NCBI GenBank assembly: GCA_016705235.1
Contig: JADIYP010000006.1
Span: 62,001-126,000 of the forward strand
DNA: 64,000 nt
From: Candidatus Leptovillus affinis
Lineage (GTDB): Bacteria > Chloroflexota > Anaerolineae > Promineifilales > Promineifilaceae
Direction of reading: 5' to 3'
Shown: in pieces, positions 36,535-45,618 of the stretch
How the letters are laid out: each line of letters opens with the position of its first letter
Numbering within the stretch: the stretch's first letter is position 1
Program-made: the position numbers and the translations under genes
Notes under the pieces: generated by a model
Told to the model about the DNA's origin: nothing
The model's database searches: none
The model's input: only the letters and a program-made list of their open reading frames with translations

Positions 36535-38154
36535 ATGATTAAATTCAAGCGTACTCTCACTTCCCTGGTCATTCTCTTCCTGGTAGCCTGCCAACATACG
36601 CCGCCGGCCACCACGAGCACGGCCGTTCCTTCCCTCGCGCCATCGGCCATCCCCACCCTGTCGCCAAAAACCAGCACAGAAACGGCCGTGCCACCCGCCG
36701 CCCAAATAACAACACCGCCAGATCCCACAGCCGATTTGTCTGAGTCGCTGTCCTTTGACTGGAACGATCCAGGAATTTATCAGGCAGGTTTAATTCCCAG
36801 TGCGCGAGACGGCGTGGATCTGCTCGCCACAGCGCCTGTCTACAGCATGACGGTGAACATCGATCCGGCGGCCGGTCTTGTGACCGGTTTCCAACTAATT
36901 CGCTACACGAATAACGAGAGTCTTCCGCTCGACGAGATTTTTCTCCACCTGTTTCCGAATTTATTAGGCGGGTCCATCGAAATAAGCAATTTGAAAGTGA
37001 ATGAGCAGGAGAGCGATTGGTTATACGAAAATTCCGATGCCAGCGTCATGCGCGTGCCCTTGGCCGACCCGCTCCAACCGGGCGCAGCAGTGCTGTTGGC
37101 AATGGACTTTGTAACGGCCGTGCCGCAAGATGTGGGGCGCAATTATGGCGTTTTCGCCCAGGTAGACGATGTGATGGCCCTGGCTCATTTTTACCCGCTG
37201 GTGGCGGTGTATGATGACAATGGCTGGCACACCGACCCGCCTGTCGAGTTTGGCGACCCAACGTTTACGGATGCCGGATTCTATCTGGTGAATGTGTCTG
37301 CGCCCGACGAGCAGGTGGTGGTGGGCAGCGGCGTGGTGGTAGATGAGGCGGATAACGGCCGTGTCCACACCCAAACCCTGGCTGCCGGTCCCGCGCGCGA
37401 CTTCTATCTGGTCTTAAGCCCTGATTTTGCTGTTGAAACAGTGACCGCAGGCGAGACAACTATCCGCAGTTATGCTCCGGCTGCTTTTGCCGAGGGCGCA
37501 AGACAGGCAGCAGAAGTGGCGGCCAATGCTCTGCGCGTCTTTAATCCACGTCTGGGAACCTATCCCTACACGGAGCTGGATATTGTCGCCACGCCAACGC
37601 TGGCGCTGGGCATCGAATATCCGGGCGTCATCGCAATCACGCAGCGCGAATATGATCCTGAAACGCCCATTTATGAAGGCATGGCCAACAGCGTTTTTTT
37701 GGAAACCACGGTGGCGCACGAGATGGGGCACCAGTGGTTTTACAACATCGTCGGCAACGATCAATTGCTGGAGCCATGGTTGGATGAGGCGATGGCGCAA
37801 TATGTTACCGGTTTGTATTACGAAGATTTGTATGGCCTACCGGCGGCAGAATCCTACCGGCAATCATGGGATGATCGGTGGTCGCATGTCAATTACGCCG
37901 CTACGCCCATTGGTCTACCGGTCGGCGTTTACGATGGAGCCGCTTACAGCGCTATCATATACGGCCGTGGCCCGCTCTTTGTAGAAGCTTTGGCCGCCGA
38001 AATGGGCCAGGACACGTTCACAACCTTCCTGCAAGCATACACCCACCAAAACGAATGGGGCATTGCCACAACTGAATCATTTAAAACCCTGGCCGAGGCA
38101 ACCTGCCAATGCCAACTAACGGAGATATTTGACGCCTGGGTCTACCCCAAATAG
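36535..38154 (+). CDS. M1-family metallopeptidase-like lipoprotein
   Basis: About 539 residues. The signal MIKFKRTLTSLVILFLVAC ends in a lipobox Cys and is followed by a Thr/Pro-rich linker, so the protein is anchored outside the membrane. The gluzincin motif HEMGHQWF and the downstream LDEAMAQY (HExxH-x18-E) give the zinc ligands and catalytic Glu of the M1 aminopeptidase family. An upstream beta domain (~residues 70-290) matches the M1 N-terminal saddle. The usual GxMEN motif appears as GIEYPGVI, so exopeptidase recognition may differ. ATG 36535 follows GGAG; the frame also allows 36520. Divergent from the trp promoter. Confidence 0.9.
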   Translation: MIKFKRTLTSLVILFLVACQHTPPATTSTAVPSLAPSAIPTLSPKTSTETAVPPAAQITTPPDPTADLSESLSFDWNDPGIYQAGLIPSARDGVDLLATAPVYSMTVNIDPAAGLVTGFQLIRYTNNESLPLDEIFLHLFPNLLGGSIEISNLKVNEQESDWLYENSDASVMRVPLADPLQPGAAVLLAMDFVTAVPQDVGRNYGVFAQVDDVMALAHFYPLVAVYDDNGWHTDPPVEFGDPTFTDAGFYLVNVSAPDEQVVVGSGVVVDEADNGRVHTQTLAAGPARDFYLVLSPDFAVETVTAGETTIRSYAPAAFAEGARQAAEVAANALRVFNPRLGTYPYTELDIVATPTLALGIEYPGVIAITQREYDPETPIYEGMANSVFLETTVAHEMGHQWFYNIVGNDQLLEPWLDEAMAQYVTGLYYEDLYGLPAAESYRQSWDDRWSHVNYAATPIGLPVGVYDGAAYSAIIYGRGPLFVEALAAEMGQDTFTTFLQAYTHQNEWGIATTESFKTLAEATCQCQLTEIFDAWVYPK

Positions 38155-38523
38155 GACCAATCACCCAAGTACCAGCGAACCAGTACTTGCGATTTTGCGC
38201 CATTAACAAAAAATGTAACCTAAGCAAGATATAGTTCTGACATAACCCAATGGGGTGGCGTTAACAGTATAGGAACAAAACAGAGAACATTGTCTTTACA
38301 TACCTCCAAGCAACGTACCCGCAGCCCACATCGCCGTTCCATCACAGCCAGCGCTCTTGCACCATTTTTGCTACATTGCAGCCAAATCGCAGCTCAAGTT
38401 GTTCCCATTCTTCAACCGCATCCTGACCACATCGCTTTTACACTGTCGCCCACAATGCTGCCGCATCATTGATCATCGCAGCCACATCGCAGACTGTCTA
38501 AGCGCCACACCAACTATGAAGAG
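38155..38523 (+). ncRNA. Candidate C-rich non-coding RNA or long 3' leader, unproven
   Basis: The 490-bp spacer has no supported gene. From about 38310 to 38500 it is strongly C-rich on the plus strand and repeats a ~14-nt word: GCAGCCCACATCGCC at 38321, GCAGCCAAATCGCAG at 38378, CCACATCGC near 38427 and GCAGCCACATCGCAG at 38478. It then runs into the terminator at 38524-38556, 370 bp past the nearest upstream stop codon. A small RNA or a long 3' UTR of the M1 gene would both fit. No known RNA family is recognised. Confidence 0.3.
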
Positions 38524-38556
38524 AGAGCTTGAACTTAGGTTCTAAGCTCTTTTTTC
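38524..38556 (+). terminator. Rho-independent terminator
   Basis: AGAGCTTGAAC and GTTCTAAGCTCT pair with one bulge and are followed by six T. It is orphaned, 370 bp after the M1 gene and convergent with aroQ. Confidence 0.85.
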
Positions 38557-38642
38557 ATGCCTGGATTTGGCTTTTCGCATGATAACTTGGGAGCGACGAC
38601 CTTCAGCCTTGATTGAGTACAAGTTCGTTTTTTCTGACGATC

Positions 38643-39104
38643 TCAGGTTCGCGGGGCTGGCTTGCGACTGTCGGCCAGATGATCTAGCAGCGCCTGCAAT
38701 CCAAGCAAATAGCTCCGCCAGCCAAATCCACTGATTTGTCCCAGACAAACGGCAGCAATGACGGAATTGTGCCGGAAGGCCTCGCGGGCATGGATGTTTG
38801 ACAGGTGGACCTCTACGGTGGGCAAGGCTACGGCCGTTACCGCATCGCGCAAGGCATAGCTGTAATGGGTAAACGCCCCGGGATTGATCAGGATGCCGTC
38901 GGCCCAATTACGGGCGACGTGCATGGCGTCGAGCAAATCGCCCTCGTGGTTGGACTGCTGAAAGCGCAACTCGACCGATTTGCCGGCGACGTAATGGGTG
39001 AGCGCCTGGTTGATATCTTCCAATGTCTGCCGGCCGTACACGCCCGGCTCCCGCGTACCCAATAAATTAAGATTCGGTCCGTGCAATACCAGAATTCGCG
39101 TCAT
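38643..39104 (-). CDS. aroQ: Type II 3-dehydroquinate dehydratase
   Basis: 153 residues, standard length. HGPNLNLLGTREPGVYG supplies the catalytic loop and Tyr, NPGAFTHYSYALRDA the active-site Asn/His and EVHLSNIHAREAFRHNS the substrate-binding segment. It dehydrates 3-dehydroquinate in the shikimate pathway. Its ATG overlaps the aroKB stop by four bases (ATGA), so the two are translationally coupled. The pathway feeds chorismate to the trp genes nearby. Confidence 0.97.
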   Translation of the reverse strand: MTRILVLHGPNLNLLGTREPGVYGRQTLEDINQALTHYVAGKSVELRFQQSNHEGDLLDAMHVARNWADGILINPGAFTHYSYALRDAVTAVALPTVEVHLSNIHAREAFRHNSVIAAVCLGQISGFGWRSYLLGLQALLDHLADSRKPAPRT

Positions 39105-40687
39105 GGTTCAGGTTCTCCTTTTGCTTGTAGGGCGGACAACGTGTCCAATACGGCCGTTTCGGCCACAGATTCGGCGACAAACACATCACCCACTCCGCGC
39201 AGCAAAACAAAACGCAGCCGTCCCGCAGCCTTTTTCTTGTCGTGGCCCATGGCCTGATACAAGGAAACCGGCGGTAAATCGGCCGGAATACGCGTGGGTA
39301 ATCCCACGTTTTGCAGCACGCCTTCGATCTGCGCTGGCAACGCAGGGTCGCATAAGCCCAATCGCGCCGAGAGATGCGCCGCAGCGACCAGACCCATCGC
39401 CACCCCCTCGCCATGCCGCACGGCATAGCCGCTGACTTGCTCGACAGCATGGCCGAAAGTGTGGCCCAAGTTCAATACCGCCCGCCGCCCTTGCTCGAAA
39501 GGATCCTGCTGCACGATGTCTCGTTTAACCTGAACAGCCTCCACAACCAATGGCCGAAGGTTGCTGAGGAGGAATTGGTTTTCAGGATGCAATATCCAGT
39601 CACCACTTGCCAATCTGGCCAACAAGTCAGGACTGGCGATGAGCGCGTGCTTTACCACCTCGGCCATGCCGGAGGCAAATTCGGCCGGGGGTAAGGTGAG
39701 CAAGGTGGTGGTGTCGGCTAACACGGCCGTTGGCTGCTTAAACGCCCCGACCAAATTTTTACCTTGGGGCAAATCGACCCCTGTTTTGCCGCCCACGCTG
39801 GCATCGACCATAGCCAACAGCGTGGTGGGGCACTGCACAAAATCGACGCCGCGCATAAAACTGGCGGCGGCAAAACCGGCCATGTCGCCCACCACCCCAC
39901 CGCCCAGAGCCACAATCGTGCCTTTGCGGTCTAAATTGGCCGCCAAAAGGCCATCGTAAATTGTCTGGATGATGCCCAGGGTTTTGTGCTGCTCACCGGC
40001 GGGAATGGTGATGACGGCCGTTGCGCCCTGGCAGCGCGCCGCATAAAGTGGGGCCACATGGGTGTCGGTGACGACGACAAAGGGGCCGCGAATTTGCGTC
40101 AAATTGGCAGTTTGCGCCAGCAGGTTTTCGCCAACAATGATGTCGTATTGGCCGGTTGGATGCGTAACGGACAGATAGGTTTCGTTCATACAATGCGCCT
40201 CGATTTCTTGGGCGACCTGTTCGGGAGATTTGCCGCCGGTGTTGATTTGGGGGAAACGGCCGTAAGCCGCCTGGCGGGCGGTTAACAGACGTTGGATTTG
40301 GGCTGCGGGGTCTGGCACATTGAGCAACGGCCGTCGATCATCATCACCCAGCCGCGAGATAATCTCCTGCGGTTCGGCCGTCAGGCAGAAGACACGGCCG
40401 CTGCGCCTGAGCGCGGCGGCATTGGCCTCATCAACCATCAGCCGCCCGCCGGTGGCGATGACCAGGCCAACAGTTTCGCTCAATTCCTGAGCCACCGCAG
40501 CTTCCAGACGGCGAAATGTCTCTTCGCCGGATTGGTGAAAAATTTCGGCAATTGCACGGCCGTCACGAGCCACAATCAACGCGTCGGTATCTACAAATTG
40601 ATAGCCCAACCGCGCGGCCAACAAGCGGCCGACGGTGGATTTTCCGGTTCCCATAAATCCTGTCAGGACGATGTTTTGCGTTTCCAT
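39101..40687 (-). CDS. aroKB: Bifunctional shikimate kinase / 3-dehydroquinate synthase
   Basis: 528 residues made of two complete enzymes. Residues ~1-165 are shikimate kinase (GFMGTGKSTVG Walker A, DTDALI, IATGGRLM, DRRPLL). Residues ~170-528 are dehydroquinate synthase, with ALGGGVVGDMAGF (NAD binding), KTGVDLPQGKNLVGAF and the zinc ligands in VVKHALI and NLGHTFGHAVE. The kinase GGG of typical AroK is TGGRLM here, a mild variant. The fusion covers non-consecutive steps (2 and 5) of the shikimate pathway. First gene of a two-gene unit with aroQ. Confidence 0.97.
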   Translation of the reverse strand: METQNIVLTGFMGTGKSTVGRLLAARLGYQFVDTDALIVARDGRAIAEIFHQSGEETFRRLEAAVAQELSETVGLVIATGGRLMVDEANAAALRRSGRVFCLTAEPQEIISRLGDDDRRPLLNVPDPAAQIQRLLTARQAAYGRFPQINTGGKSPEQVAQEIEAHCMNETYLSVTHPTGQYDIIVGENLLAQTANLTQIRGPFVVVTDTHVAPLYAARCQGATAVITIPAGEQHKTLGIIQTIYDGLLAANLDRKGTIVALGGGVVGDMAGFAAASFMRGVDFVQCPTTLLAMVDASVGGKTGVDLPQGKNLVGAFKQPTAVLADTTTLLTLPPAEFASGMAEVVKHALIASPDLLARLASGDWILHPENQFLLSNLRPLVVEAVQVKRDIVQQDPFEQGRRAVLNLGHTFGHAVEQVSGYAVRHGEGVAMGLVAAAHLSARLGLCDPALPAQIEGVLQNVGLPTRIPADLPPVSLYQAMGHDKKKAAGRLRFVLLRGVGDVFVAESVAETAVLDTLSALQAKGEPEP

Positions 40688-40835
40688 AGTTAAATTATAA
40701 CGGAATTAATCGGGCGACCAGCATGATAGGCGGCTGGCAAATCAGATTGACGAATTGGGGAACAAAAAATATCCGTGCAGCGTTGTAATGGGTGAAGCGC
40801 TGTGGAATGGCGCAAAATCTAATCAAGGAGTGACA

Positions 40836-41576
40836 ATGATGTCAAACAATAAACTTAAAACAACGATTGCTATATTGATACTGCTGGCGCTGACGGCCGT
40901 ATTGGTCGCCTGCAACCCGGCGTCTGCGGCAAGCTCGACCGGTGCAACCAATGTTGGCGGCATTACCGTCGTGGGGCAAGGCGAGGCGTTTGGCACGCCT
41001 GATCAGGCTCAGATACAGGTTGGCGTGGAAATTTTCGCCCCCACCGTCGCTGAAGCTACCAGCCAAAACGAGGCCACCATCGCAAAAATCATGGCCGCGC
41101 TGACAGCCCTGAACATACCAGCCACAGACATCCAGACCACCAACTACAGCCTGTGGGCCGAGCAAATTTATGGTGAAAAAGGGCCGGAGGGCATTGCCGG
41201 ATATCGCGTGACAAACCAGGTAAACGTGACCATTCGCGACATTAACCAGGTGAGTGATGTTCTGGCAAACGTTATCGAGGCCGGAGCGAATACCATCTAT
41301 GGCATCCAATTCAGCGTCGCCGATCCGGCAGCTCTGGAAGCGGAAGCCCGCGCAACGGCCGTTGCGGATGCCCGCGCGCGCGCCGAATCGCTGGCCAATC
41401 TGGCAAATGTTTCTCTGGGTGATGTGGTGGTCATCAGCGAAATCATCGGCCAACCGATTGCCCCGATGGGTTACGGCGGCGGCATGGCCATGGCCGATAT
41501 GGCCGCAGCGCCCAGCGTTTCTCCAGGGGAGCTAAGCTACAATGTTCAGGTTCAGGTGACGTTTAGCATCCAATAA
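40836..41576 (+). CDS. SIMPL (DUF541) domain lipoprotein
   Basis: 246 residues from ATG 40836, which follows AAGGAG; the neighbouring ATG 40839 is an equal choice. The signal ends in VLVACN, a lipobox, so it is probably membrane-anchored outside the cell. The rest is a SIMPL/DUF541 domain: TVVGQGEAFGTPDQAQIQVGV, the Y-x-V-x-N-x-V block (YRVTNQVNVTIRD) and the A-x-A-x-A-x-A-A helix before VVISE. The family is linked to envelope or oxidative stress in other bacteria, but the molecular role is unclear. A terminator follows at 41612. Confidence 0.88.
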   Translation: MMSNNKLKTTIAILILLALTAVLVACNPASAASSTGATNVGGITVVGQGEAFGTPDQAQIQVGVEIFAPTVAEATSQNEATIAKIMAALTALNIPATDIQTTNYSLWAEQIYGEKGPEGIAGYRVTNQVNVTIRDINQVSDVLANVIEAGANTIYGIQFSVADPAALEAEARATAVADARARAESLANLANVSLGDVVVISEIIGQPIAPMGYGGGMAMADMAAAPSVSPGELSYNVQVQVTFSIQ

Positions 41577-41611
41577 GTGACAGGCACAACATATTTTTAG
41601 CCGTGAGTACG

Positions 41612-41645
41612 AACTGGCAGCTTTTACGAAGCTGCCAGTTTTGTT
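41612..41645 (+). terminator. Rho-independent terminator of the SIMPL gene
   Basis: AACTGGCAGCTT and AAGCTGCCAGTT form a perfect 12-bp stem with a five-base loop, followed by TTGTTTT. Confidence 0.9.
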
Positions 41646-41875
41646 TTAAAGCCGCCTGATTTTGCGCCAATGAGCATCGATTCTCGCAAATCGATAGTAT
41701 CACAGAACAATTTACAAGCTGAGCATTGCGCCCTACAATATGAATTGGTTACTTGACAGTGATCGGAGTGACCATATTTGGAAATACGGCCGTCGCAGCA
41801 CCAATAACGACCGCTTTGCATTCCCACCAAGGATTCTTTCTTCTATTCCTCTAGCAGTTTGTTGGAAAAGTACCC

Positions 41876-41931
41876 GTAGCCGCAGTTTCTTACCGCGTCT
41901 TCCAGAGGCGGGGTAAGGATACCCCAGCTAC
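41876..41931. repeat. GTAGCCGCGG palindrome, degenerate copy 2 (family B)
   Basis: GTAGCCGCAGTTTCTTACC on the left and GGTAAGGATACCCCAGCTAC on the right are imperfect arms around CGTCTTCCAGAGG. The core matches the 62964 copy, and the arms have diverged. Confidence 0.75.
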
Positions 41932-42077
41932 AAAAAGAGGTTCTCCGACAGACTGCCAGCTAGGCTTAATCTGTCTTCTGGGAAAACCCTATTGAAGTTC
42001 GGACACACCAGATGCACCGCCTCAGCAAACAGGGCGTCACACGCAACTTTAATCATCGGGCAGGACATCGCAACATC

Positions 42078-45000
42078 ATGAAAGTTTTAATTATCGAGGA
42101 TAATTCCCAGGAGAGCCTCATACTGGCTCAATATTTAGCTCGGGCACTGCCCGAAAGCCAGATAGAAACGGCCGTATCCCTTTCTTCCGCCCGGCAACAA
42201 CTCGCTAAAATTTTCGACTATGATTTGATCTTGCTGAAAGGGCAGCTGCCAGATGGCAATGGGCCAGATTTTATATCCGAGATAGGGATGGCGGAACGGC
42301 CGTTTGCTGCCATCATCTATACCCAGACGCACGAGCCGGAAACGGCCGTCACGGCCATAGAAGCCGGGGCAGACAAATATCTTATTCTCAACCAAGACAC
42401 CCTCATCACCCTCCCTGGAATCATAATGGCGGTCTACCATCAGCGCCTGGCGCTCGTAGCCCAACAGCGGCAAAAGGCCATTGCGCCGGAAACCAGCGTC
42501 AGCTTCCAAAGCCTGGTCGAAAATGCCAAAGACCTGATCGTCTACTTCGACACAGACCTGCGCCATCGTTTTGTCAACCGGGCAGTGGAAAATTTAACCG
42601 GCATCTGCAAAGCTGATTATCTTGGCAAAACCAATGAAGAATTAGGCATGGGCGCAGAAGAAGTTGCCTTTTGGAACCGCGAACTACGGCACGTTTTGGC
42701 AACGGCCGTTCCCCAAACAATCTCCTTTCACTTTACCGGCGTCTCAAACGAAACCAGTTACTTCGAGGCCAATGTCGCCCCGGAATTAAACGCCAATGGA
42801 CAAGTTATCTCCCTGATTTCCGTCGTGCGCGACATTACCGACCGCATCCAAACACAAGAAAAGCTCCATCTACAAATTACCGCCCTGAACGCAGCTGCAA
42901 ACGGCATTGTCATCACCGACATAAATGGCGTGATTCAATGGGTAAACCCGGCGTTTACGGCGCTTACCGGCTACAAAGCAGAAGAAGCCCTCGGCCATAA
43001 CCCCCGCGACCTGATCAAGTCTGGCAAACACAGCCGGGAGTTCTACAAAGAACTGTGGCAAACCATACTCGCCGGCAAAGTATGGCGCGGAGAAATCATC
43101 AACCGGCGCAAAAATGGCACGCTTTATAACGAAGAACAAACGATCACCCCTGTTCTAAACGAGGGAGGGCAGATCATCAATTTCATTGCCATCAAAGAGG
43201 ATGTGACCCAACGTAAACAAGCGGAGACGGAGCGCAAAAAAGTACTCGATCGGCAGATAGCTATTAATCGCATTGGTCTGCGGCTGCGCAGCACGCTAGA
43301 CATGGGTGAACTTTGTCAGATTGCCTATGAAGAGCTGCAAAACCTGGTCGCTAATTCTAATTTCGCCATTTTTATGTATGACAATGTTTTACAGCAAATC
43401 CGCCCACTTTTCATTATGGCTGATGGCGAAAAACTGGATACCAGCAAACTCCCCTCTGCCCCCTTGGAACCGGGCACCGGGCCAAACAGCCGCGCTATTC
43501 TCAATCGTACGCCGGATATTGTGGCCGATTTGCAGCAAGCCAACGTTCAGCCTAAAACGCATGTCAACATGCCTTCAAAAGAACGGCAGCTCGCCCGCTC
43601 CATGCTTACTGTGCCCATGATCATCAATGAAGAGGTGATCGGCACGCTGCAAATGCAACATTATCAGGCCGATGTGTACACAATGGCCGAAGCAGACCTG
43701 TTGAGCAGCGTGGCGACTTTGGCTGGATTGGCCATAAAAAACGCCCATCTGTACGGGGCGGCGCAGCAAGAACTTGCAGAACGCGTGCGGGCAGAAAACG
43801 AGCTTTTCCAGCAGGCGCAGCGTTTGCAGCAAATTATTGACACCATTCCCGAAGGATTGGCGGTGCTGGACAAGAATGGGCTGGTGACTTTGGTAAATCC
43901 GTTAGGGGGGCAGGTTTTGCGCACCCTATGTGGCAGCGGTGTCGGGGAAAAGTTGGAAAAAATTAACGGCCGTACCCTCTCCGATTTCCTCCAAACCTCC
44001 AACCAAGGCCAAATCCATACCTTAAAACACGCTGACCGCTATTACGAACTCCTTTCCCACCCCATTACCCTGGATAAAAACATCAGCAATTCAGTCCTGC
44101 TCATACGCGACGTAACCGCAGAACACGAGCGGCAGGCATACCTGCAAACCCAAGAACGCCTGGCAACCGTCGGCCAACTGGCGGCCGGCATCGCCCATGA
44201 TTTCAACAACGTCATGGCCGTCATCATCCTCTACACCGAAATGCTTCTCAACACCCTGCAACTTCCTCCACAGGCCGAACGACATCTCGCAACCATCAGC
44301 AGCCAGGCCCAACATGCGGCAGACATGATCAGCCAGATACTAGACTTTAGCCGCCGCTCCATGATCGAACGCGCCCCCTTAAACCTACTCCCCCTGCTCA
44401 AAGAACTCATAAAGTTGCTGCAAAACACCCTCCCCGAAAGCATTCACATCGATTTCCTCCACGACCTAGAAGAGTACATTATCTACGCGGATCCGACTCG
44501 GATTCAACAAGCCATCATGAACATCGCCGTGAACGCGCGCGATGCCATGCCAAGAGGCGGATATCTCATTTTCACCCTCACAACGCTAAACATCCAAACC
44601 AACGAAAGCGTCCCCTTACCAGATATGAGCGCCGGGAGTTGGCTCAAACTGACCATCACAGACACCGGCGAGGGTATCAAAGAAGAGCATTTGCCACACA
44701 TTTTCGAGCCGTTTTTCACGACCAAAGAAATTGGCAAAGGTACTGGATTGGGTCTGGCGCAACTTCACGGCATTATCAAACAGCATGATGGATCGATCAT
44801 CGTTACCAGCTACCCTGGAACAGGTACTGCGTTTACCATTTATCTACCCCTTCTGAACAATAAAGCCACGACTCCTTCTGTTCCATACCCTGCTCATCGG
44901 GCGGCCATAGGGCATGAAACAATTATGATCGTAGAAGACAATCCAATCCTGCGCGAGTCTATCATGCAAATGCTGACCCACCTTGGGTATGCCACATTGG

Positions 45001-45287
45001 AAGTTAGCAATGGAACTGAGGCGCTATCGGTATTAGCCGAAATAGAAACACCGCCCGCCATTATCCTGAGCGATGTGGTAATGCCGCAGATGGATGGCCT
45101 GGAATTGAGCCAAGCTATTGCAGAGCGGTATCCTGAGCAAAAAATGTTGTTTATGACCGGGTATCCATTTCAAGAAGATCGGGCGGGCATGGGCAAGGTG
45201 CCCTGGATTCAAAAGCCGTTTGATTCAGACCATCTAACCACTAAATTACGCGCCGTTCTGGATGAATCGTCAGGTCACCGATCATAA
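42078..45287 (+). CDS. Hybrid sensor histidine kinase, REC-PAS-PAS-GAF-PAS-HisKA-HATPase-REC
   Basis: About 1,069 residues from ATG 42078 (frame open from 42012). The N-terminal receiver keeps the acidic pair E7/D8 but has Lys at the phospho-acceptor position (K54 in LILLKGQLPDG), so it probably cannot be phosphorylated. PAS-like sensors follow at ~150-260 and ~270-390, then a GAF domain (~410-570) and a third PAS (~590-690). HisKA has its His in GIAHDFNNVM, and HATPase has DTGEGI and GTGLGLAQLHG. The last receiver has a normal Asp in ILSDVVMPQMDG. There are no transmembrane helices, so sensing is cytosolic. Confidence 0.92.
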   Translation: MKVLIIEDNSQESLILAQYLARALPESQIETAVSLSSARQQLAKIFDYDLILLKGQLPDGNGPDFISEIGMAERPFAAIIYTQTHEPETAVTAIEAGADKYLILNQDTLITLPGIIMAVYHQRLALVAQQRQKAIAPETSVSFQSLVENAKDLIVYFDTDLRHRFVNRAVENLTGICKADYLGKTNEELGMGAEEVAFWNRELRHVLATAVPQTISFHFTGVSNETSYFEANVAPELNANGQVISLISVVRDITDRIQTQEKLHLQITALNAAANGIVITDINGVIQWVNPAFTALTGYKAEEALGHNPRDLIKSGKHSREFYKELWQTILAGKVWRGEIINRRKNGTLYNEEQTITPVLNEGGQIINFIAIKEDVTQRKQAETERKKVLDRQIAINRIGLRLRSTLDMGELCQIAYEELQNLVANSNFAIFMYDNVLQQIRPLFIMADGEKLDTSKLPSAPLEPGTGPNSRAILNRTPDIVADLQQANVQPKTHVNMPSKERQLARSMLTVPMIINEEVIGTLQMQHYQADVYTMAEADLLSSVATLAGLAIKNAHLYGAAQQELAERVRAENELFQQAQRLQQIIDTIPEGLAVLDKNGLVTLVNPLGGQVLRTLCGSGVGEKLEKINGRTLSDFLQTSNQGQIHTLKHADRYYELLSHPITLDKNISNSVLLIRDVTAEHERQAYLQTQERLATVGQLAAGIAHDFNNVMAVIILYTEMLLNTLQLPPQAERHLATISSQAQHAADMISQILDFSRRSMIERAPLNLLPLLKELIKLLQNTLPESIHIDFLHDLEEYIIYADPTRIQQAIMNIAVNARDAMPRGGYLIFTLTTLNIQTNESVPLPDMSAGSWLKLTITDTGEGIKEEHLPHIFEPFFTTKEIGKGTGLGLAQLHGIIKQHDGSIIVTSYPGTGTAFTIYLPLLNNKATTPSVPYPAHRAAIGHETIMIVEDNPILRESIMQMLTHLGYATLEVSNGTEALSVLAEIETPPAIILSDVVMPQMDGLELSQAIAERYPEQKMLFMTGYPFQEDRAGMGKVPWIQKPFDSDHLTTKLRAVLDESSGHRS

Positions 45288-45305
45288 AAAAGGTGTAACT
45301 AGACC

Positions 45306-45363
45306 GACCCCAAGGGTTTGCTCCTGAGAATTTGGATTTTTTGGGTACCAAACCCTTGGGGTC
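45306..45363. repeat. Palindromic element, second copy (family C)
   Basis: GACCCCAAGGGTTT (45306-45319) and AAACCCTTGGGGTC (45350-45363) are perfect 14-bp inverted repeats. The interior is unrelated to the copy at 14099-14195. It sits 18 bp after the hybrid kinase stop and may double as its terminator, though there is no T run. Confidence 0.8.
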
Positions 45364-45406
45364 TTGCCAGAGGAACCTGAACAGTTACAAAAAGGTATTC
45401 AGACAC

Positions 45407-45440
45407 AAAAAAACCGCTTCAAAAAGATTTTGAAGCGGTT
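45407..45440 (-). terminator. Terminator of tRNA-Lys
   Basis: AACCGCTTCAAAA-type arms (45412-45424 and 45428-45440) form a long stem. Read on the minus strand it ends in a T run, 12 bp after the tRNA 3' end. Confidence 0.9.
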
Positions 45441-45451
45441 CGTGCTTTTGT

Positions 45452-45524
45452 TGACTCCGGAAGGACTCGAACCTTCAACCTCGGCATTAAGAGTGCCCTG
45501 CTCTGCCAGTTGAGCTACGGAGCC
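45452..45524 (-). tRNA. tRNA-Lys (anticodon CUU)
   Basis: On the minus strand a full cloverleaf is visible: 7-bp acceptor stem GGCTCCG/CGGAGTC (one G-U pair), D stem GCTC/GAGC, anticodon loop CTCTTAA giving anticodon CUU, and T arm GAAGG-TTCGAGT-CCTTC. The discriminator base is A and CCA is not encoded. It reads AAG codons. Confidence 0.96.
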
Positions 45525-45563
45525 ATTGTGTTGAACAGGGGGCGTCCCCAACAACGGAAGGGA

Positions 45564-45591
45564 ATTATACAGATTTTCTTGCCTCTGGCAA
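45564..45591 (-). promoter_or_regulatory. Promoter of tRNA-Lys
   Basis: On the minus strand TTGCCA (45586-45591) and TATAAT (45564-45569) are separated by 16 bp. The start would be near 45557, about 33 bp upstream of the tRNA. Confidence 0.65.
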
Positions 45592-45618
45592 CCGGTTTTT
45601 TGGCCGTCACACAGCGGC

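Larger units (their letters stand above)
41577..42077. other. Intergenic region with terminator and family B palindrome
   Basis: 501 bp without a supported gene. It contains the SIMPL gene terminator (41612-41645), one ACGGCCGT palindrome near 41787 in non-coding sequence, and the second family B palindrome (41876-41931). The promoter of the hybrid kinase must lie in the right part but is not clear by eye. Confidence 0.5.
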
